Below are positions 19,201 through 27,300 of a stretch of DNA of 64,000 nt, piece after piece. This DNA comes from Vibrio tetraodonis. Its GTDB lineage: Bacteria; Pseudomonadota; Gammaproteobacteria; Enterobacterales; Vibrionaceae. Position 1 is the first letter of the stretch, and each line of letters begins with the position of its first letter. The notes beneath the pieces are model-generated. The model made no database searches. It saw only the letters and a program-made list of their open reading frames with translations, and had not been told where the DNA came from. The translations under genes were made by a program, and so were the position numbers. Where the stretch lies: the NCBI RefSeq assembly GCF_003350295.1, contig NZ_QLYY01000013.1, positions 62,001 to 126,000 of the forward strand. Reading direction: 5' to 3'.

Positions 19201-19230
19201 AAGCGCTTCATCAGTGAAGCGCTTTTTTGT
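19201..19230 (+). terminator. Intrinsic terminator after the chemoreceptor gene
   Basis: AAGCGCTTCA (19201-19210), a TCAG loop and TGAAGCGCTT (19215-19224) form a 10-bp stem followed by a T-run. Confidence 0.92.
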
Positions 19231-19253
19231 TGCAGTAAGTAAACACTGTTATA

Positions 19254-20165
19254 TCAAGACGACTGTAATGACTTAATTGATTGACCTTTAAGCTCAAAGT
19301 GAGATTTTAAGTGATCGATGACAATCCTGACCTTTTTGGGCAATACCCTACTGGCAGTAAGAATCTGAACTTCAACAGAAGGCCAAACGATGTCCTCTAA
19401 AAGCGTAACAAGCTGACCAGATTTCAATGCATCATTAACAAAACATCGTGGCAAAATGGTGACTCCCTGATGAGCAATCGCAAAGGAAAGGCACACCATA
19501 ATATTATTGCTTTCAATTTTAGTATTGAATTTTAGAGGTTTAGAATCTGTCAGCATCTCATTAATTCTGCTTTCCATGGCACACGCTGTACCTGTAAGCC
19601 AACAATGCTCCACTAAATCTTCTATAGTACTTGGTATTCCGTGTTGCGCTAAATATTTGGGGGAAGCGACTAATACGGTTTCCAGCTGACCGACGGGTCG
19701 ATACACTAAGTTACTGTCTTTCAGCTTTCCAACTCTGATGGCGATATCGATACCATCATTGATGGCATCTCTTAACTCATCATCAGCAATAATATGAAAA
19801 CTCAGTTGCGGGTATTTTGGCGTAAAGTCCTCAAGCGCCCGCGCAAGAACAGCCTGAGCCATGCCGTTACTGGCCGTGATTTTAATACTCCCAGACATGT
19901 GCTCCTTGCAATCGGTAATCGTCTGTTTGAATTGACAAAAATGATCATGCATTTTTTGGTATTCACTGACCAACACCCTGCCTGCCTCACTCAAAGAAAA
20001 GCCACGAGTCGAGCGGTAAATTAATGTCACACCTAAAGATTCCTCCAATATAGATATATTCTGACTAATCGCTGATGGTGACATCCCTAAGCGCTTTGAT
20101 GCAGCAGTCATGCTCTCAGATTCTGCAACAACAGAAAATATGCAGTAACGTTTCATGTTTTCCAT
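19254..20165 (-). CDS. LysR-family transcriptional regulator
   Basis: A 303-residue LysR regulator. The N-terminal winged helix-turn-helix has AASKRLGMSPSAISQNISILEESLGVTLIYRSTRGFS (shown in part: residues ~21-57), followed by a substrate-binding domain whose GSIKITASNGMAQAVLA start and VYRPVGQLETVLVASPKYL segment resemble the CrgA/AaeR-like branch. Its target is unknown: the gene upstream (21075) is on the same strand and about 900 bp of gene-poor DNA intervenes, so no divergent partner points to a function. An ATG three codons downstream is an alternative start. Confidence 0.9.
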   Translation of the reverse strand: MENMKRYCIFSVVAESESMTAASKRLGMSPSAISQNISILEESLGVTLIYRSTRGFSLSEAGRVLVSEYQKMHDHFCQFKQTITDCKEHMSGSIKITASNGMAQAVLARALEDFTPKYPQLSFHIIADDELRDAINDGIDIAIRVGKLKDSNLVYRPVGQLETVLVASPKYLAQHGIPSTIEDLVEHCWLTGTACAMESRINEMLTDSKPLKFNTKIESNNIMVCLSFAIAHQGVTILPRCFVNDALKSGQLVTLLEDIVWPSVEVQILTASRVLPKKVRIVIDHLKSHFELKGQSIKSLQSS

Positions 20166-20955
20166 AGGCTTCCTCTACTGACAAATATTATCGTAGTATT
20201 TTTAATTCACTTCTTAAAGTCATGGAAATATACATCATATTTATGAATTTTATTATATGCACAAAAAAACATAATCATAATAAATGCAAGCTCATCTACT
20301 TTATAAAATAAAAAATTCTACTATTTTCATGCAATTACAACATATATGATAATTTTTCATTCATAACTATTTTATTTTTTTCTTTGAAATAAAAGTGTAA
20401 TATTTTATTTCTTATTAATTACCATCGATTGAAAACAAAACTTAAATCAACATAAAGCATTGATTTTAAATGATTATTTTAGATTTAAATTTATGAATGC
20501 ATCATAGAAGTCAAAACGACCGTAGTCTGATTGGATACTCCCTCTGATTATTTTGGTGGGGCGCCTTATAAATAACATGAATACTTTATTATTGGTTAAA
20601 TTAATAGTGTTTTAATTTTTAGTTAAAAGTAAACATCATTAACAAAAGGTTAATTATGTTTTAATGAATATATGATGGATTATATTTTGCAATTTAATAA
20701 ATAGCGTTTAATATAAATACGCAATTATGAATAAAAATCAAATATTGCGATAAAATACTTATCAACAACAAACATGGTGATGCCTATATAAACGGAAAGC
20801 GGTTCGATAAAATAGTGGCATCAAAAGTAAAAGAAGTAGAAACCGGACTAAAAAATGCCCCGTTTTCAAGGAAAAGTGTATCGCGGAACTTTGACAAAAA
20901 CAGGCCTGATTGTAAAGTAGCAAGAAGGTGTAACGTCAACTGATTCGGAAGTTAT

Positions 20956-20976
20956 CTAGAGGAAATCTATTAAGGT
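20956..20976 (+). repeat. Left copy of an imperfect repeat flanking the oxoamine synthase cassette
   Basis: CTAGAGGAAATCTATTAAGGT matches the right copy at 23640-23660 at 19 of 21 positions. Both are preceded by CAACTGATT, at different distances (20938 and 23611). The pair brackets the two-gene module at 21075-23128. Confidence 0.55.
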
Positions 20977-21018
20977 AATAGATAAACTCAGTTGACAATA
21001 GCTACCCCTAAAATTAAA

Positions 21019-21041
21019 CAGGTCTCGCAATAAGAGACCTG
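21019..21041 (-). terminator. Terminator for the oxoamine synthase-permease operon
   Basis: CAGGTCTC and GAGACCTG form an 8-bp stem across a 7-nt loop. Read on the minus strand, the hairpin is followed by TTTAATTTT, placing it about 35 nt after the permease stop. Confidence 0.75.
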
Positions 21042-21074
21042 TACTTAGATACTAACGACAACAGAAGCGATGAA

Positions 21075-21914
21075 CTATAGCGTCTTCTGAGATCCTATAA
21101 TGATCAATGCCGCACTAAATATTAGCCCAATTATACATATCCACTGCCTTTTGGTTACCTCTTCACTTAAGAACAATAACGAAAATAGCGCTGAAAAAAA
21201 TGAAGATAAGCGTCTGACTACAGAAACGTAAGCCACATTACCCAAGGAGGATGCCCAATAAAATGTTATCAACGTTAAGAAGTGCGAAATAGATGCCAAA
21301 ATACTACCTCTTATTCCTGATACTTTAAGGCTTTCTCCAGTGAATAGAACCATATATATGCTGATATATATCATTGAGGCGGTGACCACCAGACTTGTCC
21401 ACAGTACAGGAGACACGATTAGAGCGCCTTCTCTATGCAGAATCGAGCTTACCGACCAGCACAGTGCCACACATAACATTAGCAAAAAGCTTCTGTTAGA
21501 TAGCATTTTTTTCCAATTCGCCCCTTGACCATAAAAGACAAATATCAGAGAACACAATACACCGAAAAAGCTGATAATCGATGGAGTAAAGCCCTGAAAA
21601 AAGTAATTAAGCAACAGCTGAAAAACAGGAATTAGACATAAAATTGGAGCTACTTCCGATACTTTTCCTAACTTAACTGCCAATGCATAACAAACAATAG
21701 CAATCGTATCCAAAAAAGATGCTAAAGATAGTAGTAAGACTAACTGACTGTCGATGTCTTGAATGCCAAAATAGCTGATAATGACAATAGATATAGGTTG
21801 GATTATAAGCAATATAAAATAAGCCGACTTAATCCCACTCACATCTGTTTTTTTAGTCGATATATCTCTTAGCGATAGAAAAAAAGCAGAACATAGCGCA
21901 GCAAAAAACCACAT
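21075..21914 (-). CDS. EamA/DMT-family inner-membrane permease
   Basis: A 279-residue, almost wholly hydrophobic protein with about ten predicted membrane helices arranged as two similar halves, as in the EamA drug/metabolite transporter superfamily. The first half ends near KVSEVAPILCLIPVFQLLLNYF and the second has the equivalent GNVAYVSVVRRLSSFFSALFS, followed by SEEVTKRQWICIIGLIFSAALIIIG (described in part), a typical EamA C-terminal repeat. It starts only 2 nt after the stop of the alpha-oxoamine synthase, so the genes are translationally linked. Export of the synthase product is a natural inference, but no substrate is known. Confidence 0.82.
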   Translation of the reverse strand: MWFFAALCSAFFLSLRDISTKKTDVSGIKSAYFILLIIQPISIVIISYFGIQDIDSQLVLLLSLASFLDTIAIVCYALAVKLGKVSEVAPILCLIPVFQLLLNYFFQGFTPSIISFFGVLCSLIFVFYGQGANWKKMLSNRSFLLMLCVALCWSVSSILHREGALIVSPVLWTSLVVTASMIYISIYMVLFTGESLKVSGIRGSILASISHFLTLITFYWASSLGNVAYVSVVRRLSSFFSALFSLLFLSEEVTKRQWICIIGLIFSAALIIIGSQKTL

Positions 21915-21916
21915 GG

Positions 21917-23128
21917 CTAGCTCACTGCTTTATGAGCAAATGTATAAGCTTTGTAGAATTCGTCGATATCATCCGTCGTCATATCTGCCCTTAGCGTAAC
22001 ACGAATGGAAGCTTGCCCCCTCGGTACAACAGGAAAGAAAACTGAAGAGGTAAAAAAGCCTTTATCAAGTAGCAAAGAACAAACTGAGTTCGCTATTGAG
22101 TCATTGTACAATCTCAATAGTCGTATTGGCATGATGTTTCCTTTCTCTTTAGTGTCAAATAGAGAATCAAAATACTGTATGATATTTTGCAGATGTTTTT
22201 GTAGATGAATTAATTCTTCCGATTCATGGATATCCAGTGATGCCATGCCAGCACCAATACCAGCAGCATTTAAACTTTGAGACCAATTACTTGGTCCTCC
22301 ATATCGATTAATCTTCTCTTTCATTCCATTATTTGGCAACATAGCGAGGCCTCCGCTGGCTCCATATGCTTTGCCTAAAGATGATACTACGATCGTACGG
22401 TCATTTAACTCACCTAAGCTGCTTTTTACGAAACCTTCACCTTCGCACCCTATTGCTGATAGAGAGTGAGAGTCATCCAGATAAAGGAAAAGTCCATATT
22501 TATCTTGCAGATAAATAAGATCGTTGATTTTCGTTAACCCTCCCATGCTATATGCTCCATCAGCCACATAAGCAACAAATTTTTCTCTACGACATAACTC
22601 TTCTAACTGGTTCATATCATTGTGGTCAATCGTAACTATGTCTGTCTCAGCTGAGCATGCAGCTTTAGTATGATTCATTGAATAATGAGCATATTTGTCA
22701 AACACAATTACTGGTACTTTGTTCTCTGTCAAAACTCCCGATGATAAAAGAGGCAAAATCCCGGAGCTTGCAGCACTACAAGAGAGCGTAACTAAAGCAT
22801 GACAAGAAAAATAATGTGATAGTCGTTGTTCATAGTCATGTAAATATGAAAGTTTTAATCTGTTTCTCGAGTTTGGTATACGCAACAAGCCTGTTTGTTT
22901 AATACCTTCTATTGCCCCTTGTACAATCTTAGGATGAAACTCTAGACCCAAGTATGATGTCGTACAAAAATGTCTAAATTCCGTACCACTGTTCAGACTA
23001 TATTTATTAACTCCGGTAGCACATGCATTCAAAGAAGTAATTCCATGACTCAACGCATCATCCCATGATGACTCAGCTAGCGTTAGGACTTTCTGGTAGT
23101 TCGTTCTATGATTTTTAACTAGTTCCAC
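21917..23128 (-). CDS. PLP-dependent alpha-oxoamine synthase-like enzyme
   Basis: Fold-type I PLP enzyme of 403 residues in the family of 8-amino-7-oxononanoate synthase, 2-amino-3-ketobutyrate CoA ligase, serine palmitoyltransferase and CqsA. These enzymes join an amino acid to an acyl-CoA or acyl-ACP with decarboxylation. The PLP lysine is in SSLGKAYGASGG (Lys near 253; the usual residue before Lys is Ser, here Gly). The aldimine-supporting motif is DDSHSLSAIGCEGEG. The N terminus FRHFCTTSYLGLEFHPKIV matches the family substrate-entry segment. No biotin or threonine-degradation genes lie nearby, so a housekeeping role is unlikely. The linked permease suggests a secreted small aminoketone. 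CqsA shares the SHS motif, but overall resemblance to it is limited. Confidence 0.85.
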   Translation of the reverse strand: MELVKNHRTNYQKVLTLAESSWDDALSHGITSLNACATGVNKYSLNSGTEFRHFCTTSYLGLEFHPKIVQGAIEGIKQTGLLRIPNSRNRLKLSYLHDYEQRLSHYFSCHALVTLSCSAASSGILPLLSSGVLTENKVPVIVFDKYAHYSMNHTKAACSAETDIVTIDHNDMNQLEELCRREKFVAYVADGAYSMGGLTKINDLIYLQDKYGLFLYLDDSHSLSAIGCEGEGFVKSSLGELNDRTIVVSSLGKAYGASGGLAMLPNNGMKEKINRYGGPSNWSQSLNAAGIGAGMASLDIHESEELIHLQKHLQNIIQYFDSLFDTKEKGNIMPIRLLRLYNDSIANSVCSLLLDKGFFTSSVFFPVVPRGQASIRVTLRADMTTDDIDEFYKAYTFAHKAVS

Positions 23129-23639
23129 TTTTTTACTCCTACATAAAATGGAAAGTATTTATAGTCATTTAAATCAATAAAATACAACGAAATAGTCAAC
23201 AAATTGGATATGAAACATATTTTATTTAATTTATTTCAATTAGTTGCATAAACATTACTTAAAATTGTGATAAATAATTTAAAATTAGAAATGTAACACC
23301 CTGAAACATTATAACTTTTTAGCCCACTTTTTAAGCATTAAACTTTACCAAGGTGTGCAAAACTCATTCAAAAATAGACAATTACAAAGAAAAAACTCAA
23401 CCGTAATCGGCTCAAAAGCTCAGGCTGGCGCACTAAAACCTATCCTCAACAAACAAAGAGTTCATTGTTATTTTCTTGAATAACTTCCTATCAGGCACTC
23501 GCTCCCTTACCGTTTACTTCATTGCCAACCTACTTAAGTGAAGCCTTAAATCTACAAGGTCTAACGTCCACGACAAAAACTCAGATAAATTGATATGAAT
23601 TTTGGATAGCAACTGATTGAAGCAAACCAGCCATGGTTA

Positions 23640-23660
23640 CTAGGGGAAATCTATTGAGGT
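23640..23660 (+). repeat. Right copy of an imperfect repeat flanking the oxoamine synthase cassette
   Basis: CTAGGGGAAATCTATTGAGGT differs from the left copy (20956-20976) at two positions and has the same orientation. The two copies are about 2.7 kb apart and enclose the synthase-permease operon. Confidence 0.55.
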
Positions 23661-23763
23661 GTGTGTCCTTGTAATTTTAAAGTAAAAAGGCCTCGCATAT
23701 TGCGAGGCCTTGGGTTTTAGTTCAGCACACTATAAGATTGAGTGTGTGTCCTCATAATTCTAA
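23654..23763 (+). repeat. Tandem imperfect direct repeat around a terminator
   Basis: TTGAGGTGTGTGTCC followed by TTGTAATTTTAA (23654-23680) recurs as TTGAGTGTGTGTCC followed by TCATAATTCTAA (23738-23763). The copies sit on either side of the terminator hairpin at 23690-23710. A local duplication or paired element ends could explain this. Confidence 0.5.
23690..23710 (-). terminator. Terminator after the rhs-immunity operon
   Basis: GGCCTCGC and GCGAGGCC form an 8-bp GC-rich stem with a 5-nt loop. On the minus strand it is followed by TTTTTACTTT. It lies about 70 nt beyond the stop of the putative immunity gene. Confidence 0.85.
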
Positions 23764-23778
23764 ATAATTAACCTTCAT

Positions 23779-24324
23779 TTAAACTGCTGATTTTAGGCAT
23801 ATCATTTCTCTATCACCAATACTGATAATAGAGATGTTAGCCAGAATACCACGTCTATCAATACCAAAAATTACATTGTTATTTTTTAGGTACTCTAAAG
23901 GTTGATCACTCTCAGGAAATGATATTGATAAATAATCTTTCCCAATTATAAGATCAAACTCTAAGTTGAAATCATCAATGAAGTTGTCCTCAAAATTTCG
24001 AGACACTTTGTGTTTTAGACTATTCCAATTACCTAAGTCAAAAGCAGGCAAACAATTAGTCTTAGAATAGTTATTCCCATAGGGGTAAGCATCTTCATGT
24101 AAGTGAATGTTTTCTTTTTTCATACTCACAAGTGTAATGCTCTGTATAGTACCTGTCTCTCTAACAAAGCCAATTTCCATAAGTGAGTAACGACCATCGC
24201 CAATTCTCCAGTATAATGGCTGCATCGACGAATCACATTCAAATCTAACGCTAAATGGCACATACTCATCAAATTCGATTGACGTACCAGCACATTCAGT
24301 TTTTTCTTTAAGCTTTATCATCAT
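23779..24324 (-). CDS. Probable immunity protein for the Rhs toxin
   Basis: A 181-residue acidic soluble protein without a signal peptide, starting MMIKLKEKTECAGTSIEFDEY. Its start codon overlaps the rhs stop by 4 nt, so it is made immediately after the toxin. A small unannotated-looking gene in this position behind a polymorphic toxin is the standard arrangement for a cognate immunity gene. The sequence, with repeated short beta-strand-like segments and FGIDRRGILANISIISIGDRE near the end, does not match a family I can name. The immunity role is inferred from position only. Confidence 0.65.
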   Translation of the reverse strand: MMIKLKEKTECAGTSIEFDEYVPFSVRFECDSSMQPLYWRIGDGRYSLMEIGFVRETGTIQSITLVSMKKENIHLHEDAYPYGNNYSKTNCLPAFDLGNWNSLKHKVSRNFEDNFIDDFNLEFDLIIGKDYLSISFPESDQPLEYLKNNNVIFGIDRRGILANISIISIGDREMICLKSAV

Positions 24325-27300
24325 TTATATAGTGCATGTTTAATTACAGGCAACGTGTCTCCCGACTTTCCACTACCAACCATAATTTCCCAGCGGCCGA
24401 CTTGGATCATCTCATCTCTCTTATAGCCCTGAGATAATGCCTTATTGACAGAAACCTGAAAGCTTTTCAGCATTAATTGGTTATTAATAGGATCTGTGTG
24501 CGACATCCCATTCCTCGTCAAATACTCAACCATGTGTTTTGTAGCATTTGGGTGTACCCAAAATTTACCACTATCTACGCTCAACTCAAATGATTTGGGA
24601 ATCAAAGTACCAGGAATAGTACCTTGCGTTGCCTTAATCGAGTCCCATACCTTTCCGGATCCCAACGCAACATCAGTCGCCTTAGTCGCATCATGGACCT
24701 TTGAACTCGCGGTGAGCATATCAACCGCTTCGTCTGAGTGTTTCGCTACCGTATAAGCTACTTTACCCGTTTTAGCTGCTGCTTTACCGACTGGGCCTAA
24801 CAGTATCGTTGCACCTGCAAGGTTACGATCTACGTCACCAAGCTCGACCCCACCAAATATCGTCTCACCAGTACTAAACTCATAAGCCGCTTTAAGGTTA
24901 CTGACAACAGGAATAAAGTCCATCGTCAGTTCAATAGCTTCAACTAGGCTGAAGTCAAAGTCGAACATTCCCCCGAGCTCATTATGAGTATAATCGATAT
25001 ATGAACCAATAAAGCCATGCGCGAAATTGGTCGCAAAGTCTCCACCATAAATTTCGCTGGTTATCATACCCCCGACAACGCCAGAAACAAAGCTCTGAGC
25101 CAGAGTTGTAAGATTTTGCGTGTATTGATGAATATATCCATTTACCGTAGTTTGCAAAAACGATGCAAGGAAAGTATCAGAGAAATCTCGGTCATAGATC
25201 AGGCTGTCAGCACCTGCCATTCCAACACTTTTAATGACATTACTGACCGTGTTTGCTAGCGTGGTTCCTTCACCAACTAAATCGATCATATACTGAGTTT
25301 CCATCAAACCATGAGCAACACCAGCAGCAATTCCACCAGTAAGGGCTCCATGTAAGATAGACTTTTCAATCCCTTTAAGATCTCCCTTATTGCTGATCAC
25401 ATGACTGGTCGCTGCAACAGTTGCTCCTGTTGCGGCCCCCGCCAATGATGTAGCAACCATGCCTGCACCAAACTGCGCTACCATCACTTCAGAGAAGTAG
25501 GTCATTGCATATGGGCTAACCCACGCAGCCACCGCCATCGCGAGCACCATTTCAGGGTTTTCTTTGATCATTTGACCAACGATCTTAACCCCATGGCGCA
25601 CATCCGATTCCCAGCGACCAACTTCATGACGAGCCCGCCTTTCGAAGCGTTTCGCTTCGTGACGAATTTGACGCTCTACCCGCTGAACTTCATTACGAAC
25701 GCGGCTTTCGGCACGTTTTACCTCGTTACGCACTCGACTTTCAGCACGCTTCGCCTCTGCCCGAATTTGATTGGCGACTCGACTGCCTTCTCGCGCGAGT
25801 TTTTTAAAACCTCTCCCGATTTCTTTGCCTAATGATTTGAAACCTCTCCCAATTGATTTAAACCCTCCACCAAATGAAAAATAGCCGCTTGGGTCAATAG
25901 TGTTGACTGGGTTATTTAGGTTAAAAGTATAACGATTGTAATTCGCCACTGACTCTTTGCCTTTAATAAAGGCGTCAGCTTGAATAAACCGTGCTAGATA
26001 AGGGTCATACACTCTACCCTTCATATGAATCAGGTCAAAGCCTGCAACACCCACATGACCGAACATAGAGCTATAAGTTGGTGAAACGGCAAACGCATCA
26101 TCCATTTCAGGCATGAGTACATTATGCGTTGAACCAAACGGGTCAGTGAAGGTTTGTGAAGTAATCGTACCTTCAGCGTTAGTGACCATTATCTGCTGAC
26201 CGAGCCGATCAGTATGAGAATAAGCGACCGAACAAGAAGACTCACTACAGGTCAGCGCAAAGCCATTGCCCCCATAGGTCTCGTATTGCTTGTTACCTGA
26301 CGTTTGATTGTAGGTATAAGCGCCGGATGAGAACGATTTTTCTGTTACCCACTCAAGGCTTGATACATCAAAACGCTTATCTGTGCGGACAATCTGTTGA
26401 CCGTCTGGTCCGTAGGTAAAGCGAGTTTCATCTCTATCAACGACTGTGTTGTCTTGATTGTCTGAGACGCGACCAACATAGACAAGGCGATTGCTCTCGT
26501 AACGGAACTGTCTAAGTCCATCTGATAACATGTTGCCATTTTTGTCATAAGTAAAGTGACGAGTCTCACCATTTTCCTCTTCAAGGCGAGTCAGCTTAAA
26601 CGGATCAGCGGATTCATAGTAATAATCACCCACACCAGTTTTGTAAGTAATGTTGCCATACTTATCATATTCAAACTCGGAAGTGGCTGAGATAAACCCG
26701 TTTGCGTTGATCTCTTGGCAAATACCGTTGGCACAGAATTGCTTAATGGTATGAGCTTTTAGCCTGTCTTGTTCATCATAACTGTATTCATCTTCAAATG
26801 AAGTTTCGCTACGATTACGGTAGTAAAAATGGCGTTTACGACTAGACAAGAGATCGTTAGAATTATACCGATATTCATAACGGTACACCAAGGTGCCACT
26901 GCGTGTTGCCGATTGCTCTAAGAGTTGGCCTGATACACGATCATAGCGATAAAACTCTTCTAAACCATTACCAAAACGCACATTAGTGACACGTTGCTGG
27001 GCATCTTTGGCTAGGACTTCTTTATACAGTTCACCGGTTTGAGCATTGGTCCACTTATATGGCGAGCCATTGCTGTAACCAATTTCAAGTGCAAACTCAT
27101 TACCTAGACGAGAGGGTGTCGTCTCCTTTTTAACTTGACCGTTACTGTTATACTCGTAGTGAGTCGTCTGCGTGTAGCCGTCTTCTAGAGTAATCTCTCG
27201 TTTTTTAAGCCAGCCATTGGGCCACTCGTAGGTGTTAACTTCCTCGTATACTGTCTCTTGATTAGCACAGGTTTGTTGTCTACCTGCCACCTTAACAACA

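Larger units (their letters stand above)
20166..21074. other. 909-bp AT-rich gene-poor stretch
   Basis: No convincing gene is present. The first ~350 bp upstream of the LysR gene are very AT-rich and probably hold its promoter. A frame on the plus strand stays open for 70 codons (20731-20940) but has no ATG and only an internal GTG at 20815, so it is at most a gene remnant. A short segment at 20956-20976 resembles one at 23640-23660 (listed as a repeat), and a terminator for the minus-strand permease lies at 21019-21041. The composition differs from the flanking housekeeping genes and suggests acquired DNA. Confidence 0.6.
23129..23778. other. 650-bp gene-poor stretch with decayed sequence and a terminator
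   Basis: No intact gene is seen. The first ~150 bp upstream of the oxoamine synthase are AT-rich and likely carry its promoter. The remainder has short open stretches without starts; one plus-strand frame ending at the repeat near 23650 reads IEANQPWLLGEIY then stop, reminiscent of a transposase tail but not identified. Two imperfect direct repeats (23654-23680 and 23738-23763) surround the terminator hairpin at 23690-23710. Confidence 0.55.

Noticed and set aside
25599..25763. Tandem 33-nt DNA repeat as a non-coding array
   Set aside because: The period is an exact multiple of three, in frame with the Rhs protein, and conserved at the amino-acid level, so it is a protein repeat.
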